From: a virus
Length of the DNA: 64,000 nt
IMG/VR virus record: IMGVR_UViG_3300028827_000129
Location: 62,001-126,000 of that record
Direction: 5' to 3' (one strand)
Position numbers and translations under genes: made by a program. Below the pieces are notes generated by a model. That model did not search any database. It saw only the letters and a list, made by a program, of their open reading frames with translations, and was not told the origin of the DNA. Each line of letters starts with the position of its first letter. Positions within the stretch are counted from its first letter, which is position 1. Shown here one piece after another: positions 37,754 through 46,849 of this stretch.

Positions 37754-38642
37754 TTTTTTTTATCCATCAGATGGAACTACTGGTGTGCCGATTGGAGAGA
37801 CTATTTATGCAGACTTTGACGCTATAGTTGATCCAGGATCAATTAATGCTTCAACCTTTATTGTTGTAGATACTTCTGATAATAATCGTGTGGTTGAGGG
37901 TTCATATGATATTACAGATACATCGTCTGGAAGTAGAGTATCATTCACCCCATCTTTTGATTATAATTCATTAACTACATACAAAATAATTTTATCAAAA
38001 TATATTACTGCTGATACATTAATTAATTTTACAGGAGATGCGTCTAAAGTTTCTTTTAGTGGGCCTTATTTGGGGTCTTCTGCTGATACGTATCATATTA
38101 CCATAGCTGATCCTGGAGGTGCCGTCGGCGAAGCTCAATTCACGTGGTATAAAGCTTCGGCTCCATTGACGATAGAAGGTCCATTTACTGCAGATGGAAC
38201 TGTCATTTTAGATTCAGGCATTGTAGTAAATTTTTGGGGTGGGACTTTAGCTTCAGGAGAAACTTTTTCTATAGATGTTATCCCTGCCGATTATTTACCC
38301 CAAACTTATTCTTGGACATTTACAACGGGTTCTGGGGATGCAACATCTGCTCCTCCAGCGCCATCTACATCTATTTCTAATGTTGATGCGATTGTCAGTA
38401 AGTTATTGTCGGTTATTAATATTACACCAGAGTTTGGGTCTTATAACGTAGTCCCTAGTAGCAATGGTACTTTAGATATAAGAATAAAATTATCTGATGA
38501 CATAGACCAAGCAACAGTCAATAGTGATAATATTTCTATTTCAGTAAAAGACATTGAAACTGGTGTAATAAAGACTGCTACCTTTACGCTTTCTGTAGAG
38601 AACAATGATACAATTTTAATTAGTATTTCTGATATCAGTTGA
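37743..38642 (+). CDS. Ig-like (Big_5-type) virion protein
   Basis: A 299-residue, strand-rich, Ser/Thr/Asp-rich product. The N-terminus FYPSDGTTGVPIGETIYADFD and later TPEFGSYNVVPSSNGTLDIRI have the Pro-x-(D/F)G-x-x-x-V-P pattern of bacterial Ig-like Big_5 domains, probably two copies. Such domains occur on phage surfaces, where they may bind host glycans. It overlaps the previous gene by 11 bases. Confidence 0.65.
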   Translation: MNVSFFYPSDGTTGVPIGETIYADFDAIVDPGSINASTFIVVDTSDNNRVVEGSYDITDTSSGSRVSFTPSFDYNSLTTYKIILSKYITADTLINFTGDASKVSFSGPYLGSSADTYHITIADPGGAVGEAQFTWYKASAPLTIEGPFTADGTVILDSGIVVNFWGGTLASGETFSIDVIPADYLPQTYSWTFTTGSGDATSAPPAPSTSISNVDAIVSKLLSVINITPEFGSYNVVPSSNGTLDIRIKLSDDIDQATVNSDNISISVKDIETGVIKTATFTLSVENNDTILISISDIS

Positions 38643-38650
38643 GGTGTTTT

Positions 38651-39025
38651 ATGGGTGATTTGACGGTTAATTTTTCACGTAAAGAATTTGCATGTAAATG
38701 CGGCTGCGGTGCTGATCATATAGATCTTGGGTTAGTGTATAGGCTACAAGCAGCTAGGTTTATTGCTGGTGTTCCATTTGTAATTAATTCTGGCGTTAGA
38801 TGTAAAGAACATAATTCAGCATTTAGTTCTCCTACTAGTTCTCATATTCCTGGGTATGCTGTGGATATTGCCTGCAATGAAAGTCGCAGTAGATTCAAAA
38901 TTATAGATGCTCTTTTAAAAGCTGGATTTGAAAGGATAGGTATTCGTCACGATTTTATTCATGCTGATGTTGACCCAGAGAAACCAGCGGAGGTAATGTG
39001 GGACTATAACAGAAAGGAGAAATAA
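38651..39025 (+). CDS. Peptidase M15A endopeptidase (endolysin candidate)
   Basis: The start at 38651 (MGDLTVNFSRKEF) follows GAGGT by five bases. The 124-residue product matches M15A: FSRKEFACKCGCG at the N-terminus, INSGVRC (45-51), SSHIPGYAVD with zinc ligands His65 and Asp72, and FIHAD with His104. These enzymes cut peptide cross-links in peptidoglycan. There is no signal peptide, so release would need a holin, and a two-span membrane protein follows at once. Confidence 0.85.
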   Translation: MGDLTVNFSRKEFACKCGCGADHIDLGLVYRLQAARFIAGVPFVINSGVRCKEHNSAFSSPTSSHIPGYAVDIACNESRSRFKIIDALLKAGFERIGIRHDFIHADVDPEKPAEVMWDYNRKEK

Positions 39026-39029
39026 TAAG

Positions 39030-39314
39030 ATGACAAAGCAACTTGAATATATAATGAAAGCAGTTTTACTCTTTAAAAATATTTCTGAAGAAGCAGAATT
39101 TAAGGATAAAGAAAAGCCGTTATGGCTTCGGCGTCGTGTATTAGGTAGCATTGTTGGTTTATTCGGAGTTGTCTCTGTTGCCTTTTTTGGCAGGGAAATT
39201 TCTCCAGAGGTGATATCAAGTTTAACCAATAATCTAGAAGTTGTTGTTGGTGGCGTTGTGGCCATTTGGGGGACTGTACTCACAATAGTTGGGCATACTA
39301 ATAAGAAGGAATAA
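39030..39314 (+). CDS. Holin-like membrane protein
   Basis: A 94-residue product, AAGGAG ten bases before the ATG. An amphipathic N-terminus is followed by two hydrophobic spans (LGSIVGLFGVVSVAFFG and VVVGGVVAIWGTVLTIVG) and a basic end. Size, topology and position right after the M15 endopeptidase fit a class II-type holin. Confident as a membrane protein, moderate as a holin. Confidence 0.68.
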   Translation: MTKQLEYIMKAVLLFKNISEEAEFKDKEKPLWLRRRVLGSIVGLFGVVSVAFFGREISPEVISSLTNNLEVVVGGVVAIWGTVLTIVGHTNKKE

Positions 39315-39319
39315 TACAA

Positions 39320-39853
39320 ATGGCTTTGGGGTATTCTATCAGCAAGCCAATAGTTTTTTATAAGGCATTTTGGGAAGGTTTAACGAATTTTGTTTTAGAC
39401 GGTTATCCTATAGACCTTGGCAAAGATAAAATATTTTGCATGCTTTTAACCAGCGATTATGAGCCTAGTGTCGAGAACCATCAGTATTTACTTGACGTAA
39501 GTAATTATGAAGTCAATACAAGTTCTCGATATTCAGAAGGCGGCTTCTTGATGAGAATATACCCAGTTATTTATGATGGTAAAGATTCTAAGACAGGTGA
39601 CACTGTTTCAAATATACTGTGGAAAGCTAGTCCAATAGTTTTTTACCCCGTAGAGCAAGGAGACGAAGCAAACGCTTTTGACAATGCAAGGTTTGCTATT
39701 TTGTATAAAGAGGTCAGAGATCAATCTGGATCTCTGTTAACCGCTAGTTCACCTCTTATAGGTTATTTGGATTTTGGTTATGAATATACTAACCTTAATG
39801 CTGTATTGAGGGTTGACTTTGAAGATAGTGGGTTTTTAAAGATCTCTAGGTGA
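39320..39853 (+). CDS. Virion structural protein, 177 residues
   Basis: A strand-rich product without membrane segments (ISKPIVFYKAFWEGLTNFV, then FCMLLTSDYEPSVENHQYL). I do not recognise the family; it resembles small phage tail or decoration proteins that precede neck genes. It is the last gene before a terminator and promoter region. Confidence 0.55.
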   Translation: MALGYSISKPIVFYKAFWEGLTNFVLDGYPIDLGKDKIFCMLLTSDYEPSVENHQYLLDVSNYEVNTSSRYSEGGFLMRIYPVIYDGKDSKTGDTVSNILWKASPIVFYPVEQGDEANAFDNARFAILYKEVRDQSGSLLTASSPLIGYLDFGYEYTNLNAVLRVDFEDSGFLKISR

Positions 39854-39899
39854 GAAAAGAATATTTAGGGGGCGTATTTTTTTGTTTTTTATATTTGTT

Positions 39900-39975
39900 C
39901 ATGTCGTAAGTTTGGTCCCCTGACTCCGACATGATAAATGAAGATTTAAAGCCCCTCTTACAAGAGGGGTTTTTT
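39900..39975 (+). terminator. Structured intergenic region ending in intrinsic terminator
   Basis: CATGTCG pairs with CGACATG (39900-39906 with 39927-39933) around a 20-base loop. Then CCCCTCT-TACA-AGAGGGG (39952-39969) is followed by six T, a strong terminator for the upstream head genes. The first stem may be a regulatory or processing structure. Confidence 0.85.
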
Positions 39976-40003
39976 GTGTCGGGTTTTTATAGTATTCTAT
40001 AAT
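39974..40003 (+). promoter_or_regulatory. Promoter for neck/tail genes
   Basis: A consensus TATAAT at 39998-40003 lies just beyond the terminator, with a weak TTGTGT 18 bases upstream. It would start a new transcript near 40010 covering the neck and tail genes. Confidence 0.6.
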
Positions 40004-40028
40004 ATAATATGACTGGAGATTTACTACC

Positions 40029-40715
40029 TTGAGTATACTAGAAGCGAAAATAGGTTCTTATTCTGCAAATGGGACAACTGAAGATGATCCCTTTAAGAAT
40101 TTAGTCATAGAAGTAGAAATAAAGAATATTAAAAATTCTGAAGGGTTTGTATATCCTGAAGTAAAGACAGTTTTTTTAACTGGGTTATACCCATATTACG
40201 GTAATGCAGAAAAGGTAATGTCAGATATTGGTTCACAACGTTCTGACGTTACGTATGCTGATGTCGCTAAGTTTATTTTTGACAATAGTGCATATGCTCT
40301 ATATCAATTTAGAGCAGAGCAGATTACTGATGATTATTTAAAATTTGCTTTGAAGCAATGGGTTAATTGTAAGACTGCATATGATTTATTAATTTATGGC
40401 AATTCGTTTTCTAATAAAATTTTTAAATCATTAGCAGATTTTTCTGTTTCTAAAGCAATTGGTACAGGTGGAGGCAATATTGCAGGAGATTTAGCAGAGA
40501 GATTACTTGATTGCATAAATAAATGGGCCGATGTATTATTATTTAAGGTTGCAGATGCAAATACTGGTTTTGCTACTGCAGTAAGATCTAAGGATGCTAT
40601 AGAAAGTGCTGGTATAGGCAGGACTTATATTATGAATCCAACTCACCCTGGTGCCAATACAAAAATCGTTGTTAAAAAGCGTAGATATGGTAGGACATAT
40701 CAGAGACGTTTTTAG
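40029..40715 (+). CDS. Neck or head-tail connector protein
   Basis: A 228-residue product using a TTG start at 40029 with GGAG ten bases upstream; no ATG start gives a comparable frame. The C-terminal end is basic (KKRRYGRTYQRRF). Predicted alpha/beta with no named motif. Position as the first gene before the zinc-containing neck protein and sheath supports a connector role. Confidence 0.5.
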   Translation: MSILEAKIGSYSANGTTEDDPFKNLVIEVEIKNIKNSEGFVYPEVKTVFLTGLYPYYGNAEKVMSDIGSQRSDVTYADVAKFIFDNSAYALYQFRAEQITDDYLKFALKQWVNCKTAYDLLIYGNSFSNKIFKSLADFSVSKAIGTGGGNIAGDLAERLLDCINKWADVLLFKVADANTGFATAVRSKDAIESAGIGRTYIMNPTHPGANTKIVVKKRRYGRTYQRRF

Positions 40716-40717
40716 AT

Positions 40718-41215
40718 ATGGATATTAGAAAAGAATTTAATGAATTAATGGATGAGATTGCTCATCTAGTAATATATCGCCGTTTTAGAAGAAATAATAA
40801 TGGGAAAAGAATAAGATGTGTGTGCTTTAGCGATCTTACGAGAGAAGGTGATAAAGATACAGGATGTCCATATTGTAATGGTGAAGGTTATTTATATGAT
40901 GAAGAATGGGCTCATGCTTATGATGTCCTAGCAACGAGTGGTCAGAAGGCTAAGGATCCAAGATTTTTTTTAGAGGCAGGTGTTTTGACTAAGCCTTACA
41001 AAACATATTATTTTAAATATAATTTTAATCCTGTCAGAAATGATGTTATTTTAGAAGTTAATTTAGACAGCGATGGTGTCCCAGTAAATCCTGTGCAAAT
41101 TGTTGAAACACATGATATTGTCTTGACAGACCCTGTTAGAGGCAAGAACGGACGGATAGAATACTGGAGATGTTTTGTTAGAGGTTATGGGGATGCCTTA
41201 AATAGCGCATTATGA
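40718..41215 (+). CDS. Neck protein with zinc-ribbon motif
   Basis: A 165-residue product with RCVCFSDLTREG and then GCPYCNGEGYLYDEEW, a two-Cys-pair site characteristic of many phage head-closure or neck proteins. The C-terminus is strand-rich. It begins two bases after the previous stop and overlaps the next ATG, so it lies in a tight neck cassette. Confidence 0.6.
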   Translation: MDIRKEFNELMDEIAHLVIYRRFRRNNNGKRIRCVCFSDLTREGDKDTGCPYCNGEGYLYDEEWAHAYDVLATSGQKAKDPRFFLEAGVLTKPYKTYYFKYNFNPVRNDVILEVNLDSDGVPVNPVQIVETHDIVLTDPVRGKNGRIEYWRCFVRGYGDALNSAL

Positions 41216-41889
41216 TTCATAATATTTCAAAAACATTAAAGGAAAGTGCTAGACATAACTTGGGGATAGAAGTAATAACCCAATATATTGCTAGTAAGCT
41301 AGATGTCAGCAACCAAGAAAAAAGATCTGGGGATATTGATAAATTTTATGAACTATTAAAGGAGATCGTTAAAGAAAAGCAAATAGATGAAAATATTAAA
41401 ACCCCGATAGAAATTATAGAAGCTGTAAACCCTGAAGAATTTAATGGTGAAATAATAACATTTCATTTGAAATCAAGACGACCTGGGGTATTTGGCAAAG
41501 GCGAGCCAATGAGCGATGTGCCGCCAAAAGCTTATCGTGCTGTTTATAGAGGTAGCGAGCCGGACAAGGTGAACCCAGGTTACAGTAAGATGACTTTTAG
41601 TTTATTTTATGATAATATTATAGAAATAACATGTTGGGCTGGGACGAATAAACAAGCAAATTATAGAGCTTTATGGTTTGAAGAGTTAATGAATGAATAT
41701 ATTTGGCTTTTTAAACTAAATGGGTTGATTCAGGTTTTATATTTAGGGAGAGAAGAGGATGTTACTGAGTCGGGTATGGGTATACATGGCAGGCCTCTTC
41801 GGTATTATGTCAGAAGCGAGAGAATATTCTCAGTTTCTGAAAAGAATGTCGATAAGTATATTTTAAAATTAAAACCAATGAAGGAGTGA
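41212..41889 (+). CDS. Tail-completion or terminator-like protein
   Basis: A 225-residue product with an N-terminal helix region and an alpha/beta C-terminal domain (EIITFHLKSRRPGVFG, FSLFYDNIIEITCWAGTNKQA). It lies just upstream of the sheath gene, the usual slot for a tail terminator or neck-tail joining protein. The family was not recognised directly, so the role rests on position. Confidence 0.5.
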   Translation: MIHNISKTLKESARHNLGIEVITQYIASKLDVSNQEKRSGDIDKFYELLKEIVKEKQIDENIKTPIEIIEAVNPEEFNGEIITFHLKSRRPGVFGKGEPMSDVPPKAYRAVYRGSEPDKVNPGYSKMTFSLFYDNIIEITCWAGTNKQANYRALWFEELMNEYIWLFKLNGLIQVLYLGREEDVTESGMGIHGRPLRYYVRSERIFSVSEKNVDKYILKLKPMKE

Positions 41890-41896
41890 ATAAGTA

Positions 41897-43678
41897 ATGG
41901 CTGATTTTACAAATCTTCCAGGTTTAACAGTCACTAGGGCTGATGGCAACTTGAACCTTCCTGGTCAAGATATTCGCCCTCGTGTTCTTATTCTTGGTAC
42001 TGCTTCAAAAGGAACTTCTTTTGGACTTTATCGAGTCGACCGTTCCGATGAAGCTGAATACGTTTTTGGGTCTGGTGACCTAATTAAGGGAATGTATGAG
42101 GTGGGTGCTGCTGGAGCTAGAACAATTTATCTTATGAGATTAGGGCGGCCAGCTACATTAACTGGTTTTTTGAGTGCTAATACTTCAGCTAAGGTCACTA
42201 TTTTAAACGAAGATCAGACTTATGTCGATAATGTCACTATTAGCTGGGATGACACTAATGGATATCTTACTGTAACGCATACTAACCCAAATACTGGTGC
42301 TAGTGACGTTTTATACGATAATGGTTCTTCTGTTTATCAAACTGATAAAGTGGCAGTTGATGAAGGAGCTGGTTTTGCTGCTGGAGATAATGGTGGCTCT
42401 GATATTACAGCCACTGCGTTTCCAAGTGTTTCTGGTACATATACTCCTGTAGTTACTTCATCTAATGCTTCTAAGATGGCACTTTATGAAATGTTAGACG
42501 AGGCTTTTAAAGAATTAGAAGCTGCTGATATGGATATGATTGTACCAATGAATGTGCACTTAGATGACCCAAATATTGCCGAAGGCGCTACTGGTGTTTC
42601 TATGACAGATTATCCTGCAGCTGGTGGCTCTAATGATATTCTTGGTAAGGTTTACAAGCAAGAATATCAAGGCAAGACGTATTATTGGTGGGATACAGAT
42701 AACGATGGTTCAGCTGACATTTTCCCATCAGTTGGTTCAGCTTCTGCTACTACTGATATTGATGGCAATACCATCGCAGCTTCAGCATATGAGTCTGTTA
42801 ACTTCGCTCATCTATTAGCAAGTTATTGCTACAACTTGTCTAGAAATGAAAATGAGGCAAGGGGCTTTATTGCAGTTAAGCCACCGACTTCATATGCTAT
42901 TAAGGATTTAGTTGCATGGATCGGATCAGCTCCGACACGCGATAGCAATGGTAATGTGACGGCAAATGGGACAGGACTTCTTGGTAATAAATGGATGGTT
43001 GGCACTACTGACGTTGGAACCCCTGGCTTTTTTGCCACAGACAATGATATGCCTAGCGGGAGCCCAATCCTGGACTCGAATGATCAGAAGATTGATATTG
43101 GTCAGTATATTTCTGTTGTAGCTTCTCCTGTGACATTTTATAATTCTTCTGACAGTACTGGTCTTGGATATACTGGCACTGGTCATACTGCGTATGCAGG
43201 CCTTGCTGCAACGCTGGACAGTAAAGAAGCTCCTACATATAAAACTGTTCCTGGAGTATCGTTGCATTACGCGCTCCATAAAGACAAGTTGGATGCGTTA
43301 GTGGGTGCTGGTTATGTTACTTTTTCAACAAAGACAAATCGAGTCGCTGTCTTGGATGGCATCACCGCCGCATTGTCAACATCTGACTATAAGCGTTATT
43401 CTACTTTCGCTATTGCTTCTGATGTGATTACTGATATTCGCAGAGTATGTGAGCCGTTTATTGGTCGCGTACTTGCTTCTGTTGAGCGCGCGGCGATCAA
43501 TACCGCAGTTGAAGGCGTTCTAAATACGCGTCGTGAACAGAATTATATTTCTAACTATGAATATCAAGTTACTTCTACTGCGGCAGAATTGACTGCAGGA
43601 ATTGTTAATGTAGAGGTTATTATTGTTCCTGCTTTTGAGATTAAGAAGATTCAGCTTACAATTTCTATGAGTGTTTAA
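41897..43678 (+). CDS. Contractile tail sheath protein
   Basis: AAGGAGTGAATAAGTA precedes the ATG. The 593-residue product has a sheath N-terminus (NLPGLTVTRADG, then RPRVLILGTASKG) and the conserved C-terminal region (ALHKDKLDALVGAGYVTF, RRVCEPFIGRVLAS, RREQNYISNYEYQV), followed by a strand used in sheath interlocking. Middle domains are variable and Thr/Ser-rich. It forms the contractile outer tail and defines this phage as a myovirus. Confidence 0.9.
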   Translation: MADFTNLPGLTVTRADGNLNLPGQDIRPRVLILGTASKGTSFGLYRVDRSDEAEYVFGSGDLIKGMYEVGAAGARTIYLMRLGRPATLTGFLSANTSAKVTILNEDQTYVDNVTISWDDTNGYLTVTHTNPNTGASDVLYDNGSSVYQTDKVAVDEGAGFAAGDNGGSDITATAFPSVSGTYTPVVTSSNASKMALYEMLDEAFKELEAADMDMIVPMNVHLDDPNIAEGATGVSMTDYPAAGGSNDILGKVYKQEYQGKTYYWWDTDNDGSADIFPSVGSASATTDIDGNTIAASAYESVNFAHLLASYCYNLSRNENEARGFIAVKPPTSYAIKDLVAWIGSAPTRDSNGNVTANGTGLLGNKWMVGTTDVGTPGFFATDNDMPSGSPILDSNDQKIDIGQYISVVASPVTFYNSSDSTGLGYTGTGHTAYAGLAATLDSKEAPTYKTVPGVSLHYALHKDKLDALVGAGYVTFSTKTNRVAVLDGITAALSTSDYKRYSTFAIASDVITDIRRVCEPFIGRVLASVERAAINTAVEGVLNTRREQNYISNYEYQVTSTAAELTAGIVNVEVIIVPAFEIKKIQLTISMSV

Positions 43679-43689
43679 TTGGTGTATAT

Positions 43690-43712
43690 AACTAAAGCCT
43701 ATTGCTTTAGTT
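43690..43712 (+). promoter_or_regulatory. Hairpin before tube gene
   Basis: AACTAAAGC-CTATT-GCTTTAGTT, a perfect 9-bp stem between sheath and tube genes, followed by GGGAGG for the 43734 gene. It repeats the hairpin-then-Shine-Dalgarno order seen in the leftward genes. Confidence 0.55.
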
Positions 43713-43733
43713 AATTTTAGGGAGGAAATTAAT

Positions 43734-44351
43734 ATGCCTAGCAATACTGGATATGAGCGGCAAACATATAATAGCTTTTCTGGTGTAGATATTAGAGCTT
43801 CTTTTGGTGACCAGATTATTGGAGAAATCCAGGCTATTAGCTATTCTGTAACAAGAGAAAAGGCTCCTATCTATACCATGGGCGATCCAAATCCACGCTC
43901 TTTTTCTCGTGGAAAGCGCGGTATCGCCGGTTCATTAATCTTTATCATGTTTGATACGAATGCTCTCCTTGATGCATTTAAGGACAAGGATAATTATCGT
44001 TTTTATGATTGGCCTAATTCTGTTAAGCCACCTCGTACAGAGGGGCAACTACTTGGTGGAACTAGTTTAACAAGTTCGCAGCTTGCATTAATTAATAATC
44101 AGAAGGCCTCGGACGCTACTGTTGCTAAAGAATTGACAAATCCTTATTTTACTGACCAAATTCCGCCTTTTGATATTACGTTGACTGGCGAGAATGAATA
44201 CGGCGCTGTTACTTCTATGAAAATTTGGGGCGTTGAGCTATTGAATGAGGGCTCTGGAGTAAGCGTTGATGATATGGTTATTGAGCAACAATATACCTTT
44301 GTTGCAAGAAATATTTCACAGTGGACTAAAGGAACAGCTAGAGTAGCTTAA
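43734..44351 (+). CDS. Tail tube-like protein 1
   Basis: A 205-residue product with GGGAGGAAATTAAT before the ATG, directly after the sheath gene. SGVDIRASFGDQIIGEIQAISYSV, then REKAPIYTMG, then KRGIAGSLIF match the two following proteins in order and spacing. Position and small beta-rich fold fit the inner tail tube. The strong ribosome binding site suggests this copy is the major tube subunit. Confidence 0.7.
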   Translation: MPSNTGYERQTYNSFSGVDIRASFGDQIIGEIQAISYSVTREKAPIYTMGDPNPRSFSRGKRGIAGSLIFIMFDTNALLDAFKDKDNYRFYDWPNSVKPPRTEGQLLGGTSLTSSQLALINNQKASDATVAKELTNPYFTDQIPPFDITLTGENEYGAVTSMKIWGVELLNEGSGVSVDDMVIEQQYTFVARNISQWTKGTARVA

Positions 44352-44358
44352 AGAGGGT

Positions 44359-44378
44359 GGCCCCGCGAAAGCGGGGCC
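44359..44378 (+). other. Very stable GNRA hairpin between tube genes
   Basis: GGCCCCGC-GAAA-GCGGGGCC has an 8-bp GC stem closed by a GAAA tetraloop, right after tube gene 1. No T-run follows. It may stabilise the tube-1 mRNA end and reduce expression of the next gene, which has no Shine-Dalgarno. Confidence 0.75.
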
Positions 44379-44388
44379 ATAAAATAGT

Positions 44389-45135
44389 ATGTCAGGTAAA
44401 TTACCTTATTCTAACAATACTGAACCTTTATTATCTCAATTTGATCCCTATCGCGAACAATCTTCTGGTATCACAGAAGATAAGCACAAGCTTGATAAAA
44501 TAGACGATGTTATTATTTATGACAAGGCTTCATATTCAGGAGTCGACATTAAATGTTTGGTCATGGGACCTCCAGGTGCAGCTGAAGGAGCAGAAGAGGG
44601 ATGGATAAAAGTACTGGGGGAAGTACAGACTGTTTCTTATCAAATCCATAGAGAGAAGGTCCCAGTTAGAACATTAGGCAGAAGTGCGCCAAAAACGTAT
44701 ACGAAAGGTACTAAGACCGTTGCAGGGTCAATGATATTCACGCTATTTGATCGTCATGTTTTTAATTCAATGTTATTAGGATCTAAGCTTTATGGTTCTG
44801 CTAAGGATACAGCAAATCCTTATGTTACTGTAGACCAATTACCGAGATTTGATTTTGTATTATATTTTGCCAATGAACGTGGTAGTGAGTCGTTGCTTGC
44901 TATCTTAGATTTAGAAATTGTCAATGAGGGTGGTGTATTTAGTGTGAATGACATGATATCTGAAGCAACTATGAATTGGGTTGCGCAGCATATTATGCCA
45001 TTAAGGTCTTTAGATGAATATAAACGAGCAATTAATAGTAAGCAAGGGGCGGTTCAGAAGGGGAAGAGATTTTCAGACATAGTTAACCAATTAGGCTATA
45101 AAGAAGTTTTAGCCAGCAATAATCCATTTATTTAA
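44389..45135 (+). CDS. Tail tube-like protein 2
   Basis: A 248-residue paralogue of the neighbouring tube-like proteins: SGVDIKCLVMGPP, a short insertion, then LGEVQTVSYQIHREKVPVRTLG, then TKTVAGSMIFTLFDRHVFNSM. No Shine-Dalgarno is present and a GNRA hairpin lies just upstream, so it is likely made in smaller amounts, perhaps as a tube-initiating or baseplate-proximal ring. Confidence 0.65.
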   Translation: MSGKLPYSNNTEPLLSQFDPYREQSSGITEDKHKLDKIDDVIIYDKASYSGVDIKCLVMGPPGAAEGAEEGWIKVLGEVQTVSYQIHREKVPVRTLGRSAPKTYTKGTKTVAGSMIFTLFDRHVFNSMLLGSKLYGSAKDTANPYVTVDQLPRFDFVLYFANERGSESLLAILDLEIVNEGGVFSVNDMISEATMNWVAQHIMPLRSLDEYKRAINSKQGAVQKGKRFSDIVNQLGYKEVLASNNPFI

Positions 45136-45142
45136 TCAAATT

Positions 45143-45886
45143 ATGACAGACGTAGTTAAGAGAGATATACCTGCAGCTAGATGGGATAACGACTTTTTTA
45201 CTGGTGCCCAAGTAAATGTGTATTTTGGAGACGTTTGGGTAGACGACATTGTATCTCTAAGCTTTAGTTTAGAACAAACAAAGAGACCTATTTATGGTTA
45301 TGCTTCTCAATATTATGATGCTGTTGCTAAGGGTAAAATTTCAGTAAGAGGCAATTTTACAATTAATTTTAAAGAAAATGGATATTTATATGTTATACTA
45401 GATTATCTGAAGAATAATTTTTATACTAAAGAAGAAAAAGGTGGTTCTTCAGAAACTTTGCAAAAAGCATTTTTTATGGAAAAGGCAGAGTCTGGTCGAG
45501 GTGATGCAAAGGTAATTTCTAGGAATATAGAAAATATTCTTGAGAAAAAATCTTCAGGAGCCGAAGGATTTGATAGATTAACATATTTTTTAAATGCCGA
45601 TATGTCTAAATTTGAAGATTTAGCTGAAGCATATGAAGATAGTGTATGGTCAGATGAAGGGGTTTCTGTAAAGACTATTGGAGGCATCAATAAAAAATAC
45701 AAAAGACCAGATGAATTTGGCCCTTTTGATATTATTATTACTTACGGCGATATTAATGCCAGCAAGGAAGATCATACAGTAAAGAGGATTACAGGTGTTG
45801 AGTTATTGGGGGCGTCTCAAATAGTAAATTCGGACAGTGAGCCGATATATGAAGCATACCAATTTATAGCTCGCAATATTCTTTAG
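45143..45886 (+). CDS. Tail tube-like protein 3
   Basis: A 247-residue product with the same order of motifs (AQVNVYFGDVWVDDIVSLSFSLEQTKRPIYGYASQ, in two parts, then VRGNFTINF) but more divergent, with a longer insertion of about 80 residues in the middle. No Shine-Dalgarno. It is probably a specialised tube-related ring such as a tail-tip or baseplate component. Confidence 0.6.
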   Translation: MTDVVKRDIPAARWDNDFFTGAQVNVYFGDVWVDDIVSLSFSLEQTKRPIYGYASQYYDAVAKGKISVRGNFTINFKENGYLYVILDYLKNNFYTKEEKGGSSETLQKAFFMEKAESGRGDAKVISRNIENILEKKSSGAEGFDRLTYFLNADMSKFEDLAEAYEDSVWSDEGVSVKTIGGINKKYKRPDEFGPFDIIITYGDINASKEDHTVKRITGVELLGASQIVNSDSEPIYEAYQFIARNIL

Positions 45887-45895
45887 GAGGTTTTT

Positions 45896-46318
45896 ATGTC
45901 TAAAGCAGAAAAAGATTTAGATGTCCAGGCTGAAGAGCAGGTAGAAGGTAGTAAAGAGGCAGTAGATCCTATTATGGCTGCATTTGAGAAGATGGAGAAT
46001 GGTCCATCTAAAGAGCAAATAGAGCTATGGAAAAATGAACATAATGGGGAGGTTTATATCTCCGCTTTTGATGAAGATGAAATTTATGTTTGGAGACCAT
46101 TGTACCGTCTTGAGTATAAGAATATTATCAAGATGGTTAAGGACCCAATTATGGCAGACGAGAAGATGCTAGAGAAGTGTTTACTTTTTCCTAGAGTCAC
46201 TCCAGAGTTTTTATCTATGACTAAAGCAGGTACTATTGAAACTATGGCTGCACAAATTAGGGAAGTTTCTAATTTTGTTAATCCAGAAACTGCCATTGGG
46301 CTTGTACGTAAGCTTTAA
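45896..46318 (+). CDS. Tail assembly chaperone-like protein A
   Basis: A 140-residue acidic product with AGGAGGTTTTT before the ATG. Placement between tube and tape-measure-sized genes is the classic site of tail assembly chaperones, and its small, acidic, helical character fits. No homology motif is visible. There is no clear slippery heptamer to join it to the next gene. Confidence 0.55.
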   Translation: MSKAEKDLDVQAEEQVEGSKEAVDPIMAAFEKMENGPSKEQIELWKNEHNGEVYISAFDEDEIYVWRPLYRLEYKNIIKMVKDPIMADEKMLEKCLLFPRVTPEFLSMTKAGTIETMAAQIREVSNFVNPETAIGLVRKL

Positions 46319-46328
46319 AATGTAAAGG

Positions 46329-46838
46329 ATGCGTTTATTTGAAGAAAGGTATGGTATAGAATTCCAGGACGGGGAGTTTATAGTTTTTAAACTCCTCTCC
46401 TGGGGTCAATATAGGCGCTACAGAGAAATTTATTTTTCTAATCCTGATGCTCTTCCTGAAATAGAGGAAGAGATTTTTGATTTATGCGTATATAACGCTC
46501 ATTTATATGATAAAAACTATCTAAAAGCTGGGACTGTCTCTACTGTCGCATATGCAATACTTAAATTATCAGGCCCAAATAGTTTAAAAGACGTAGAAGA
46601 ATCTTTAACAATAGCTAGAAATAATATTAGTGATGTTGGGTATCAATTGGCTGGATTTGTTTGCAAGGCATTTCCTGCATATAAATTAAGCGATATTGAC
46701 GACTTAACGTGGCATGAATTTATGAATCTCGTTGCATTATCGGAGCAGATATTAGGTAAGGACATAGATTTTAATCAAAACCAATCTATGCAGAACCAAC
46801 ATCAATACAACTATGTAAATAAGAAATTTCATAGGTAG
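46329..46838 (+). CDS. Tail assembly chaperone-like protein B
   Basis: A 169-residue product whose start lies 11 bases after the stop of protein A (TAAAATGTAAAGG; AAAGG as Shine-Dalgarno). Helical, with a Gln/Asn-rich end (NQNQSMQNQHQYN). The pair A/B occupies the chaperone slot, but a separate start is present, so frameshift fusion is not needed. Confidence 0.5.
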   Translation: MRLFEERYGIEFQDGEFIVFKLLSWGQYRRYREIYFSNPDALPEIEEEIFDLCVYNAHLYDKNYLKAGTVSTVAYAILKLSGPNSLKDVEESLTIARNNISDVGYQLAGFVCKAFPAYKLSDIDDLTWHEFMNLVALSEQILGKDIDFNQNQSMQNQHQYNYVNKKFHR

Positions 46839-46849
46839 GATTTTTTGTT

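Noticed and set aside
46290-46340. Programmed frameshift between the two chaperone-like genes
   Set aside because: CTTTAAAATG near the stop does not give a slippery heptamer in the zero frame, and the second gene has its own ATG and AAAGG.
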